Shown: positions 9,906 to 19,749 of the stretch, piece after piece | How positions within the stretch are numbered: position 1 is the first letter of the stretch | Layout of the letters: the number at the start of each line of letters is the position of its first letter | DNA from: Agapetus fuscipes | Lineage: Eukaryota > Arthropoda > Insecta > Trichoptera > Glossosomatidae | Length of the DNA stretch: 64,000 nucleotides | Assembly: GCA_951799405.1 (NCBI GenBank) | Contig: OX637362.1 | Location: 13,006,493-13,070,492 of the forward strand | Direction of reading: 5' to 3' | The notes under the pieces: model-generated | Seen by the model: only the letters and a program-made list of their open reading frames with translations | The model's database searches: none | What the model was told of the DNA's origin: nothing | Program-made: the position numbers and the translations under genes

Positions 9906-10289
9906 TGATTTATGTTTTAATTTTTAAATAATTTTTGGTTACAGCATTGTTTTATCTTCACACACGATATTTATTTTATTTGAATTATGTCACATATGAC
10001 ATATCGAAAAAACACCTTTTTAGGTAAGGGGGTAAAATTTAAAATATGTGCTACTTTACAAAATAAATCATCTTGTCCAAACGTTTCTTAGTCAAGTCAT
10101 TCTTTCATAGAACTCGTCGTAGAGGCATGCTATCGTAGATGCAAGCTTTCGTAGCACCATCGTAGCTGGCCTTTTCATGACCAGATCGATGGATTAAATG
10201 CATTTGGAATGAGTACAACAAACGAAAATCGATCGGCGTAGTAGAAAACGGTCATTCTATGAATCAAGAAAGCCTAATATAAAAGTTAA
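9906..10289. other. Unassigned DNA with TCGTAG-rich patch
   Basis: Between about 10105 and 10165, TCGTAG occurs four times with irregular spacing, as in the segments near 26940-27150 and 58850-58925. The rest is unrecognised. Confidence 0.4.
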
Positions 10290-10535
10290 ACGGGGCTATT
10301 CTTAGACATTTTAGTCGTCAGTTGAGCCCACGCTTTGACGAACTAATGATGCCATTTTTATGAAGACCTGTCAATCCAAGATGGCTGCAAGTGAACAGCT
10401 GATTTGTCTTCATACAAATATTTCAAAATTCTCTAGGTAAAAATGACCGTGATGATGAAACTTCCAGCGCAGGCACCATTAGTTTGTCAAAGCGTGGGCT
10501 CAACTGACGACTAAAATGTCTAATAATAGCCCCGT
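10290..10535. mobile_element. MITE with ~63-bp terminal inverted repeats
   Basis: Both ends read CGGGGCTATTNTTAGACATT and continue as near-identical inverse copies for about 63 bp (to GACAAACTAATG). I find no clear target duplication. The core (10350-10465) resembles 30166-30285, where the long inverted ends are missing. Confidence 0.8.
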
Positions 10536-10600
10536 TTGGGTGTAAGTATTGACACTGAAGGTTCATTTTACTAAATACTCTAGAAGCGACATAATTTTGT

Positions 10601-10850
10601 AAATTTAATCTCTAATCCAATCTAAAATGCAAATATATGTAATATTAAAGATGCATTTTAACGAGCAGTCACGAATAAGTTCACGCTTAAATATTCCGCA
10701 TTTGGACTTACAATATAAAAACACGAATCTCAAATGAACACACATCCTGCAACTCTTGCCGACCTTGCCGACACAGGGGTTACATTGGCAAAGTGAACCA
10801 TTTTCTACAGCATGGGTGGTCAGCCGCAAACCAACCTATGTATAAGTCAA
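10601..10850 (-). repeat. LINE-A 3' tail copy
   Basis: From ATCTCTAATCCAATCTAAAATG to CAACCTATGTATAAGTCAAG, it carries a full set of reversed blocks. It is head-to-head with the next copy. Confidence 0.85.
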
Positions 10851-11040
10851 GTTTCCTGTTTCAGGGAAGGTCGGCAAGAGTTGCAGGGCTTGTGTTCATT
10901 TGAGATTGGGTTTTTTTATATTGTAGGTCCACATGCGGCATGTGTGAGCGCGAAATTATGCGTGTCTGCTTGTGGGAATGCATTTAATATGAATCTTAAA
11001 TGATACATATCTTTGCAACTTAGTTTTAGATTTAGATTAG
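10851..11040 (+). repeat. LINE-A 3' tail copy, 5'-shortened
   Basis: It starts at CCTGTTTCAGGGAAGGTCGG and ends TTTGCAACTTAGTTTTAGAT. With the preceding reversed copy it forms a large inverted repeat. Confidence 0.85.
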
Positions 11041-11475
11041 TGAAGAAAAACTTATTTATAATTTTCCATTATTTAAATAAACACATTTTTCAAAATAAAC
11101 AAAAAATGCAGGTACACTCAAACTTTTTCACCCTCATCATTGTTTATTTGCGAAAAACACGGCATATTTTTTTAAAGTTGTGATTATTTTTGTCTTTGAA
11201 CGGTTTTCGCGAAACCTCAGTTGGGTTTTGTAAACAGTTCAGCCCCTATGCTCGGGGACAAACGCACCTTTGACAAACATTTGTAGACCCCATACAGGCA
11301 AACGCAAACAGCCTTTAACAAACAGGAAGGTTTTTTTTTTTTTTGCAATATTTTTCCAAAAAAAAACTTTACGGACTGAGGCCTGGATAGGAACTAAAAC
11401 CGTGGTATATGGAATTGCAGCATTTTAGAAATATGAGTGTATAATTTTTGTGGGCGCTCAACAAAAACGCATCTT
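11041..11475. other. Unassigned DNA
   Basis: No repeat family or gene is recognised. A poly-T tract lies at 11330-11345. Confidence 0.4.
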
Positions 11476-11477
11476 AG

Positions 11478-11755
11478 CTACGCATATAGTGTAACTTCTT
11501 TCCGCGTTATCCCTAAAAGGTTTCGCATGTGGCGAGTTATAGGTAAGGGGGCCGGCCTTACGCCAACTTCTTCAATTGAAGTAGGGGTTTCCTAGCTCCC
11601 GAGTAGGCTGAGTAAACCTTGCCGATATTTTATGTTGAAGTTTGAAATAAGCAACAAAACGGATAATCATTTCTAACACCTTCAGTGGGATTCGAGCCTG
11701 AACATTTGCCATGGAATGCAAGCACTCTACCAACTGAGCCGGACCGATATCTATC
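11478..11755 (-). mobile_element. SINE1 copy
   Basis: CGCATATAGTGTAACTTCTT (reversed 3' end), GGTAAGGGGGCCGGCCTTAC, GGGATTCGAGCC (box B) and CTCTACCAACTGAGC (box A) appear in reverse order. It is diverged from the youngest copies at 51838 and 52963. Confidence 0.8.
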
Positions 11756-11756
11756 T

Positions 11757-12035
11757 ATCGACCGGACTATATATATGAAAATATAAATGGTATATTTTTT
11801 GTACTCCGCCGAAATTCCAACCCACGACCTTCCATTTACGAGTAAGAAGAGTTACCACTAGAAAAAACGCAACTAAGCTGCACATATAGTGTAAATTCTT
11901 GCCGCGTTATCGCGAAATCCGCATGTGGTGATTTGAACCTATTTATTTTTACAGGTAAGGGAGCTGGCCTTACGAGTCCGAAACGTTACCACTAGAATAC
12001 GGTCCGGTCAAGCGACCGTGCAATATATCGTTCCA
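11757..12035 (-). mobile_element. SINE2 5' half carrying a SINE1 fragment
   Basis: AAATATAAATGGTATATTTT and CGACCTTCCATTTACGAGT are reversed SINE2. A SINE1 3' fragment (11866-11977: ACACATATAGTGTAAATTC to CTGGCCTTACG) follows. Then SINE2 sequence resumes with GAGTCCGAAACGTTACCACT and ACGGTCCGGTC. GTTACCACTAGAA occurs on both sides of the fragment, suggesting insertion with a duplication. Confidence 0.65.
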
Positions 12036-12059
12036 TTAGTGCTTGACTATCTTATATCC

Positions 12060-12285
12060 ATCAGAGGTAATTTTACATGAGCAATGTTTTTATACATGTG
12101 TACTGGACCAATGTGTCTAACTGATTGTAAAAATATTTAAAAAAGCTCTTCCACTATCTTCTTTTACGTTTATTTCTTAGATTAGATTGTGTGGAATGCG
12201 ATTTTTAAGACAATTTCATTGATAAGTCATCTTTGAATCAAATGGTAGACAAGCCAGACGAGCACTGCGGGGGACGATATATTTT
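12060..12285. mobile_element. Diverged relative of the 34611-34861 TIR element
   Basis: GAGCAATGTTTTTATACATG, GTGTACTGGACCAATGTGTC and GATTGTGTGGAATGCGATTT parallel 34664-34795. The terminal inverted repeats are not intact here. Confidence 0.5.
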
Positions 12286-12504
12286 TTTACATTTTAATTC
12301 TTTATCCGGCTAGAGCGTGTTTCGCACACGAGGTGTCCGGCCTACCGTTGTCCATTTTCCCACATAAATAATCTAACGCACTTAGCGCCGAGTAGCCATA
12401 CGGCCGGATAGAAGCAGGCTTTACATCGGATCACCATACAACTAGACGGATAGTGAATTCCATCGATATATATGTAAGAACTAGATTATTCCTTGACTTG
12501 ACTA

Positions 12505-12565
12505 TTATAGACAACTCATCCACAGACAAACCGGTCACACGACAGGTATTCCACACGACTGTTAT
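12505..12565. repeat. CATCCACAGACAA/GGTCACACGACAG repeat
   Basis: ATAGACAACTCATCCACAGA and ACCGGTCACACGACAG recur at 13490-13565 and 16725-16785. Each copy is just upstream of a LINE-A tail. Confidence 0.55.
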
Positions 12566-12715
12566 GTTGGCTTATAGGCTGGTATGAGGCTGTCTACTTT
12601 TACTGTAAAAAATGGTTCACTTTCCCAATGTCAACACCTGTGTCAGGGAACGTTGGCAAAAGCTGTAGAGTGTATGTTCATTTGAGGTTTGGATTACAAA
12701 TGCTGATTGTGTACT
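12566..12715 (+). repeat. LINE-A 3' tail copy (GTCAACACC subtype), truncated
   Basis: TTGGCTTATAGGCTGGTATG to GTTCATTTGAGGTTTGGATT. The subtype reads CACCTGTGTCAGGGAACGT, as in the copy at 13575. Confidence 0.7.
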
Positions 12716-13115
12716 TACAAATAAAAACCAAATCTCAAATGGACATACACCCTGCAACTCTTGCCGTCCTTCCCTGAGACAGGGGTGACATTGGCAAAGT
12801 GAACCATTTTTACAGCATGGGTGGTCAGCCGCATACCAACCTATAAGTCAAGGAACACACACACACGACAAATTACATTTTATACATCACTAAATAATAA
12901 TATCCAAATACAAAATATCCATTTACAAACAAAAACAAATTCCAATTTAATAAACCCTAGCCGCCAACATTACAGATCAACCGCCATTTCTTTCTGTCCC
13001 TACATACTTCTTTCATTTACTCCAGAGTCATAATTTTCTTCATACAGGCTCTTCTTTTATTATGACTCTGGATATTCCATTCATTCGCAATTTCGGATAT
13101 TCGGATATACGGAAT
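12716..13115 (-). mobile_element. LINE-A, 5'-truncated copy with ORF end
   Basis: Reversed tail blocks are followed by CCCTAGCCGCCAACATTACA and CTCCAGAGTCATAA, which correspond to the final codons and stop region of the ORF at 5107-5790. It ends near the equivalent of the NEWNIQS segment. Confidence 0.75.
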
Positions 13116-13489
13116 TCCATTGAGATATAAGAACTTGATTATGCCTTGTAGTCTAAAAATGGTTCGGAGTTTAGGAAATGAGCAAGGATGGTAGAGAAGA
13201 GAGGAATCCTGGGAAAAGTGGAGAGATTACAACTCGCAGAAATCAAACACGATGTATTTTCAACACGCCATTTTATTGGCTCACTGCCGCAATGACATGT
13301 TGACAGGTGGAAGGTTCGAGCACAAGAGAGAGATTTTTACAATATAAAATGACAGAAGACGTCAGACAAGTCTTCTTCCTCTTTTTACTTTTTGGTTGTT
13401 AGACAAAATGAGATTAGATGTCAAAATCGTCTTATTCTTTTGATTATATTTCTCATATTAAATTTAGACCACCTTGACTTGACTATTAC

Positions 13490-13565
13490 AGACAATTCAT
13501 CCACAGACAAATTGTGCATGGACAACCGGTCACACGACAGTTTGTTCAGTTAGTCCACACGACAG
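13490..13565. repeat. CATCCACAGACAA/GGTCACACGACAG repeat
   Basis: CATCCACAGACAAATTG, CATGGACAACCGGTCACA and AGTCCACACGACAG give alternating short related units. It adjoins the LINE-A tail at 13575. Confidence 0.55.
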
Positions 13566-13574
13566 ATATGTTGG

Positions 13575-13815
13575 CTTATAGGTTGGTATGAGGCTGACCG
13601 CCCACACTGTAAAAAATTATTCACTTTGCCAAAGTCAACACCTGTGTCAGGGAACGTCGGCAAAAGCTGTAGGGTGTATGTTCATTTGAGGTTTGGATGT
13701 TATTTGTAAGTACACATTCAGCATTTGTAAGCGCGAACTACACGTTGTGAGCATGCATTTAATATGAGCTTTGAATGTTAATATATCTTATGCAACTTAA
13801 ATTATAGATTATATA
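13575..13815 (+). repeat. LINE-A 3' tail copy (GTCAACACC subtype)
   Basis: GGCTTATAGGTTGGTATGAG through CATTCAGCATTTGTAAGCGC to ATGCAACTTAAATTATAGA. This subtype has the CATTCAGCATTTG block in place of CATGCGGCATGTG. Confidence 0.8.
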
Positions 13816-14756
13816 GAGACGGGCTAAGAAAGCAATCCTTGGAGAATTAGGAATGCGCTAACCCACTCATCATTTAAAAATCCTAATTCAGCCTATCGGT
13901 AACCTTTCTAACTGTCAACTGGTGAGTTACCTCATTGAAAAATCCATATAAATGCCAAACTGGTTAATTTCTAAGCGTCCTCACAAAATAAAATATTATC
14001 TTATGAAATGTAGAATAATATTTCACTTAAAAAACTATTTTATATGATAGCGTTCTTAAAAAATATTTTTCATTTGTTGAAATATTTTGCTCGCGAAAGA
14101 GACAGCTATTTCTAGTACTAGTGATGTTCAAGTGTGTAGGTACTTGCTTATTAAAGTATGTAACTTCTATGCTTGCGGTAATAGATACTTGTGAAAGTTA
14201 TCCCGTACACAATGAGGTAGGAATATTTTTGAATTTGGAATTTATCTGATATTTTCATACTTTCAACAACACTATTAACAAATACCGTTGCCATGGTGAT
14301 TTCATGGGTTTCTATGGTGATATGTATATAGATTTAAGATGGAGTAGAGACACGTTTCTTACAAAGAAAATGACAAAAACATTTTATATGTCGTAAGCGA
14401 GTCAGCACTATATCAACAATGTGTGGAGTCAAAGACGGTGCATCAAGTTGTTTGGTACTAAATCACATTCATAGCAACTCCATTGAAATTCTACCTCCAT
14501 GGTGAAAACACGGATTGCTCTACGTACGGATATTCGTATATCGAAGGGTGTCAATATTAATAATGTGTAATCAAATGGAATGCGGTTAGTGCCGTAAAAA
14601 GGTTGATTTATTTAAATTAGATTTTTTTTATGTTCTCCATTAAAATTATCATCATTAGGTTCTGTGTTTATATTGGAAAATATCAATGCATTATAGTTTG
14701 AGATTTCAGTCTGAGCCGTTTTAATTGTAACATAAAAACTTTCATCGTCATCAAAT
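13816..14756. other. Unassigned AT-rich DNA
   Basis: I see no family match and no convincing exon. This is one of the longest repeat-free stretches here. Confidence 0.4.
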
Positions 14757-15089
14757 TGACATCATCATAATCATCATCAACACAACATCTTTATCGTTAT
14801 CGTAACTATCATCATCATCATCATAACCATCATCATCATCATTACCACCATCCCCATCATTATCACCATCATCATCGTCATCATCACCACCATTCCCATC
14901 ATTACAACCATCGCCATCATCATTTTCATCGTCATTATCACCATTTTCATCGCCAACATCCCCACCATCATCATCATTACCACCATCAACATCATCATCC
15001 CCTACATCATCTTCATCATCATTATCACCACCATAACCATCATCATAATTATCACCATGATCATAGTCAACATCATCATTACTATCATC

Positions 15090-15123
<34 letters not shown>

Positions 15124-15428
15124 TATCACCATCATCATCATTACCCCCATCAACATCATCATCACCTACATCATCTTCATCGTGATCATCACCACCATAG
15201 CCATCATCATCATCACCATAATCATCATCATCACCAAAACTATCATCACCATCATGATCATCATTATCATAATTACCATCATCTTCACCTACATCATCTT
15301 TATCGTCATCATCACCACCGTAACCATCATAATCATCATCACCACCAAAACTGTCATCATCGTCATCATCATTATCATCATCACCACCATCATCATTACC
15401 AACATCACCATCATCATCATCATAATCA
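14757..15428. repeat. Imperfect (ATC)n microsatellite, ~670 bp
   Basis: The tract is made of ATC/ACC/ATT triplets with frequent substitutions. A pure run lies at about 15090-15122. The minus strand yields Asp-rich and Met-rich open frames that are by-products of the repeat, not genes. LINE-D copies end in (ATC)n, so such a tail may have seeded it. Confidence 0.9.
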
Positions 15429-15952
15429 AGTAATGAGCCGTTTCCCGTGACGTCATTCTCCCCGCTGCCCTTGTATGTACTGTACACCAGGGAAACCGAA
15501 TTAGCGGAGCGCGTGCTCCCGACAATCCCAGCTCTGCGCCTTTTGTGGAAATCCCATTACCCGCCAAACGCCGGCCCAGGGATGCGAGCGCGCGCACAAA
15601 GGAATTAATGGAAAACCGATCAAAAATGAAATTTCCCAAAATACGTCTCGATGCTTAAAAAGAATTCCGTATATTGTACTCATGGGTACCCAACTTAATC
15701 CAGTAGCCAACATCACGGGTTTTTGGAATTGGAGATAAAGAAGCATCATATTGTTCCCCTAGTGCTTTTTGTTTGGCTTATTTACCATTTGATTCAGAGA
15801 TGACCTTATGATTTTAAGACATTTTCATCCTCTGGATGAAAATGTCTTAAAAATCACATTTTACACAATCTGAGCTAAGAAAAAAACGTAAAATAGGATA
15901 ATGTGAGAGTTGCTTTGATTATTTTTATCAAATTAATCATAGAAATATTCGA
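15429..15952. other. Unassigned DNA, GC-richer start
   Basis: About 15440-15610 is GC-rich (AGCGGAGCGCGTGCTCCCGA, CGCCAAACGCCGGCCCAGGG). An inverted pair ATTTTAAGACATTTTCATCC / GGATGAAAATGTCTTAAAAA lies at about 15812-15852. No gene is recognised. Confidence 0.4.
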
Positions 15953-16108
15953 GCCCCGTTATGCCCTCGACGATAACGCTGACCTCGGTTCAACAGATAT
16001 AATAAGATAAGAAGGACTTTCTATAGCAACGACCAAGCTCGCAGAGGACTCATGAGGTGTGAGTCACACAAAAACAGCGCTAACCAAATAAATCATTCTA
16101 ATATTATT
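15953..16108 (+). mobile_element. SINE3/SINE2 chimera with LINE-G-type 3' end
   Basis: CGACGATAACGCTGACCTCG and GGTTCAACAGAT are the SINE3 internal block. The sequence then switches to TATAGCAACGACCAAGCTCG, GAGGTGTGAGTCACACA and CTAATATTATTAT, the end of SINE2/LINE-G. Confidence 0.6.
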
Positions 16109-16109
16109 A

Positions 16110-16500
16110 TCATAATATATTGTTATCTTTCGAGATGTGGTCATATAGAAGACTACTAGGAATTTCCTGGAGAGACCACACTACAAATGAGGAGGTTCTC
16201 CAAATAACCGAAGGAGGAAGGAATCTACTCAGGACCTTGTCCGAAAGGCGTGCAAGATGGATCGGCCATGTAATCCGACAAGAAGGCCTCTTGCATGCCA
16301 TAATGGAGGGGATGACCGAGGGGACCAACTCTAGGGGACGCCCACGCCAAGAAAACCTGAAGGACCTGTTGGTGGACGAGCGCTGTTCATCATATGCAGA
16401 CCTTAAAAGAGCCGCACAAGACAGGGAAGAATGGAAGAGAAGAGTAAAAGAAAGTGCAGCAAGCGAATCCCAGGATTGAAACTAGAGAAGAAGATTATTA
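16110..16500 (+). pseudogene. LINE-C reverse transcriptase C-terminus
   Basis: The open frame 16120-16479 (119 aa) reads FEMWSYRRLLGISWRDHTTN at the start, RRARWIGHVIRQ mid-way and SRGRPRQENLKDL, then AAQDREEWKRRV near the end. This is the typical end of arthropod endonuclease-reverse transcriptase LINE proteins, after the RT palm. It is 5'-truncated with no catalytic residues. The same family recurs at 47570-47828, and LINE-E (40030-40835) is a relative sharing ISWRD and TNEEVLQ. It ends in a short AT-rich tail after the stop. Confidence 0.8.
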
Positions 16501-16724
16501 TAAATATAATAATCAGAATGCGTCTTGTGTGAAATGGGTGTTAGGTTAAAGGGAATTACCTTCAAGATATTTGTTCCTTTTCCTATCGACTCGGGAATTT
16601 CCCTAGCCCATCCTTGCGGCTTTCCTTTCAGAGCCACATTCAGGTGGTGTTGATTCAATAATTACAATTGTTCGTACATCCTTTGAGACGACTCGTCAGC
16701 TGGTTCCACGACTAATCTATTATA

Positions 16725-16785
16725 GACAACTCATCCACGGACAGTTCGGCCATGGACACACCGGTCACACGACAGTTATTTTAGC
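16725..16785. repeat. CATCCACGGACAG/GGTCACACGACAG repeat
   Basis: GACAACTCATCCACGGACAG, GGCCATGGACACACCGG and TCACACGACAG match the units at 12505 and 13490. Confidence 0.55.
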
Positions 16786-16904
16786 GGCTACGTCTAGGAA
16801 TTTTTAAATTATAAGTTTGTACTATGTTTTTAGTTTTGATGTCCATACATATTATTAATTGTTCATTTTAAAAATGTAATTTGTGTGTGTATGCTTCTTG
16901 ACTT

Positions 16905-17155
16905 ATAGTATAGGTTGGTATGCAGCTGACCACACATACTGTAAAAATGGTTCACTTTGCTAATGCCACCCCTGTGTCAGGGAAGGTCGACAAAAATTGT
17001 AGGGTCTATGTTCATTTGAGATTTGGATTTAATTTGCAAGCAAAAAAATTAAGCATTTGTAAGCGCGAACTACACGTGTTTGTTTGTGGGCATGCATTTG
17101 ATATGAGCTTAAAACCTTTGCAACTTAGATTACAGAAATTATAGATTATAGGGCT
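16905..17155 (+). repeat. LINE-A 3' tail copy
   Basis: Starts GACTTATAGTATAGGTTGGT and ends TTTGCAACTTAGATTACAG. It belongs to the AAGCATTTGTAAGCGC subtype. Confidence 0.8.
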
Positions 17156-17269
17156 AGGGTTTTTAATTTTTTTATTTAAAATGTAATTAGAATTTATATT
17201 TGTGTTTAGTGTTTTTACATACATATTAGTATTTTCTTATTTCAAAAATCGAATTTGTTTGTCTATGCT

Positions 17270-17425
17270 CCTTGACTTATAAGTTGATATGCGGCTGACC
17301 CCCCATTCTGTACAAAATGGTTCACTTTGCCAATGTAACCCCTGTTTCTTGGAAGGTCGACAAGAATTTCAAGGTGTTTTTGCATTTGAGATTTGGGTTT
17401 TTATGTTGGAGGTTCACTTGCATAT
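17270..17425 (+). repeat. LINE-A 3' tail copy, 3'-shortened
   Basis: GACTTATAAGTTGATATGCG through CAAGAATTTCAAGG to GGAGGTTCACTTGCAT. It then passes into the short tandem repeat at 17425. Confidence 0.75.
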
Positions 17426-17510
17426 ATATGTGGACGAGTTGTCCATGGATGAGCTGTCTGTGGACGAGTTGTCTTTGAATGTATTGTCGTGGCATGTACT
17501 CGTCAACGCA
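17425..17510. repeat. 15-bp tandem units (GTGGACGAGTTGTCC type)
   Basis: Successive units GTGGACGAGTTGTCC, ATGGATGAGCTGTCT, GTGGACGAGTTGTCT and TTGAATGTATTGTCG have a 15-bp period. In one frame they encode V/M-D-E-L-S repeats. Reverse-complement relatives occur in the CATCCACGGACAG repeats at 12505, 13490 and 16725. Confidence 0.7.
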
Positions 17511-17664
17511 AATATAAAGACAAAACTCAAAACTTTGTCATTATGCCGAGTTTTCAATGCTCATTTTGTCTGTTAATGAGTATTATGTTACAATTTTTGG
17601 TTCGGATAATATAAATATAAATATATATTAATATAATATATAATAATATAATATAATATAATCT

Positions 17665-17895
17665 AAGTTGCAAGGATATATTCATTTAAAGCTCTCAGAT
17701 GTAAGCCCACAAACCAACAAGTGTAGTTCGCGCTTACAAATGCTGAATGTGTACTTACAAATAAAATCTAAACCTCAAATGAACATAAGCCCCACAACTT
17801 TTGCCGACCTTCCCTGAAACAGGGGTAACATTGGCAAAGTGAACCATTTTTTACAGTATGGGTGGTCAGCCTCATACCAACCTATAAGTCAAGGA
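17665..17895 (-). repeat. LINE-A 3' tail copy
   Basis: Reversed TAATCTAAGTTGCAAGGATA to CAACCTATAAGTCAAGGAA. The CTGAATGTGTACTTACA block marks the same subtype as 13575. Confidence 0.85.
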
Positions 17896-17896
17896 A

Positions 17897-18259
17897 TGGA
17901 TACTTTTCAAATAAAACTCTACTCTTCTTTTTACTCATTTATTTTACACGTTTATATTTATTTTTACAAAGACACTCTCATTTATTTCATTACACTGGTT
18001 TTAGTTCACTGGTCGAATTTGTTTATTGTATTGGTGGAGTTCACAGATGAGACTGACTAGTGCAAGCAACTTGCACCCTTTTATACTAAGAGAGTCGAAC
18101 ACACCGGAAGATATTTTTGCTCGATGCTTCTCGAAGTACTTAGCCTAGAGACTTCTCTATTTACACACAATTATCAATCCTACCCACCAATACAATAAAG
18201 AATTCCTATAACTAATACTTACACATATTTCAATATTTGCATTGCCTATTTACATAACA
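17897..18259 (+). mobile_element. Solo LTR, 5'-shortened, TGTTACG...CATAACA family
   Basis: It is nearly identical over ~360 bp to 43500-43865. It lacks the first ~15 bp seen there and ends CATAACA at 18259. CTTTTATACTAAG (about 18077) could be a TATA region and AATAAAG (about 18193) a polyadenylation signal, both in + orientation. No internal retrotransposon region is present. Confidence 0.65.
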
Positions 18260-18339
18260 ATAATAATGTTCACGCGGAGGGTGCAATACGTAACCAGCCA
18301 TAAAAAATATTACATTAAATCAAAAGCTTCCACTTCAAC

Positions 18340-18482
18340 TGAAGTGGTTGGCGTAAGGCCAGCCCCCTTACCTGTAAAAATAAATAGGTTCAACTCGCCA
18401 TATGCGACCCCTTCGGGGATAACGCGGCAAGAAGTTACACTATATGTGTAGCTTAGTTGCGTTGCGTTGCGTTGCGTTGCTG
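18340..18482 (+). mobile_element. SINE1 3' half with (GTTGC)n end
   Basis: CTTCAACTGAAGTGGTTGGC, CCTGTAAAAATAAATAGGTT and ATATGTGTAGCTTAGTTGCG end in about five GTTGC repeats, the family's 3' tail unit. Confidence 0.85.
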
Positions 18483-18685
18483 AGAGGAAAAACGGTAACA
18501 ATATAATAAGACACATATAAAAAATGAGATTAAGAAAAATAAATAAATAATAAAAAATACATGTGAGAAAATAAACAAAGATAAAAATAATATATGTAAA
18601 AAAAAATCCAGACAGAGAAGAACAACAAAATTAATCATAGAAACAAATATAAGAGCCCCATCATGTCCTCTAAAAGATTAATAAT

Positions 18686-19182
18686 ATGACCTGTCCGTAG
18701 TTCATTGGTAACACTTCCGACTATGAATGGAAGGTTGTAGGTTCGAATACCGGCGGAGCACAAAAAATATACTATTTATATTTTCAAATATGCTTTTCGC
18801 TGGGTTGAAAAATTCATAAACCTTTACCAATGACCGGTCCCCAAAACGTCCATCCAGCCTTACAGCAACTGGGTCTTGCTTGAGAATTGGCGCTTTGTAG
18901 CGACGACGACCAAGCTCGTAAAAGGTTCGGTAGCTCAATTGGTAGAATGATTGCATTCCATGCCGAGAGCAAGAGTTCGATCTCAAGGCTTACTCAGCCT
19001 TCAGAATAAATGAGAACCAGCCCCCCCGGGAGCTGGGAAACCCCCATTTCAACTAAAAGTGGTTGGCGTGAGGCCAGCCCACTTACCCGTTAAAATAAAT
19101 AGGTCCTGATTTGCTACATGTGACCCCTCCGGGGATAACGCAGGCAAGAAGTTACACTATATGTGTAGCTTGTTGCGTTTTT
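18686..19182 (+). mobile_element. SINE2-SINE1 dimer
   Basis: A SINE2 head and body (CCTGTCCGTAGTTCATTGGT to GGCGCTTTGTAGCGACGACG) joins SINE1 at ACCAAGCTCGTAAAAGGTTC / GGTAGCTCAATTGG near 18915. SINE1 continues to GTGTAGCTTGTTGCG. The SINE1 part lacks the TCAGAAATGATTTCC body segment. The same junction and internal deletion occur at 50870. Confidence 0.8.
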
Positions 19183-19184
19183 AT

Positions 19185-19245
19185 TAGGATGATTTATTTG
19201 GTGAGCGCTATTTTTGTGTGAATCACACCTCAAGAGCATCTAACA
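19185..19245 (-). mobile_element. SINE2/LINE-G 3' end fragment
   Basis: ATTAGGATGATTTATTTGGT, GAGCGCTATTTTTGTGTG and CACACCTCAAGAGC are the reversed shared tail. It abuts the dimer's 3' end. Confidence 0.75.
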
Positions 19246-19745
19246 GAGGTCATTGGGTGATTCTATTAATTATCGAGTTATTGAATTTAAAACACCATAT
19301 TAAGAATTTATGATATTTTTATCTGTTTCTGAAATAGTTTGGTGTATGGTTTTTTCACAAATCAATTTTAAAAAAAGTCAAAATCTTTAAACCCTACCAC
19401 CATTTTATTTTTATTTTATTTTAAAATAACCTCTAACGACGTTTTCGACTACCATTTGAAAACCGATGTTTTTTTTTCATAAAATTTTCAAAGTGGAAAA
19501 AAAACACGGATTTTTCAAGTTTCAAAAAAACAAGTCCGAAAACTTTTCAAAAAGCAATAAATCAGACTGGGTCATAATTCAATAGAACGCGTGTCCGACG
19601 TGTTGACCTCTCGCACCGTCAACCCTAAATTAAAAAAAAAATACTTTAAATTTCACAGCGAATATTTTTTTGCGCCAACGTAGCCCAAGAATGTTAACAT
19701 GAAATCCAGGTTTTTCTCTCAATTTTCCCCTAAATCTTCCCTACA
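19246..19745. other. Unassigned AT-rich DNA
   Basis: Long A and T runs and a CACAAATC(A)ATTTTAAAAAA stretch near 19355 recall a SINE3 tail. Nothing else is recognised. Confidence 0.35.
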
Positions 19746-19749
19746 CGAG

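Noticed and set aside
15002..15487. 161-aa Asp-rich open frame on the minus strand
   Set aside because: It is translation of the imperfect ATC microsatellite; all three frames of the tract are open for the same reason.
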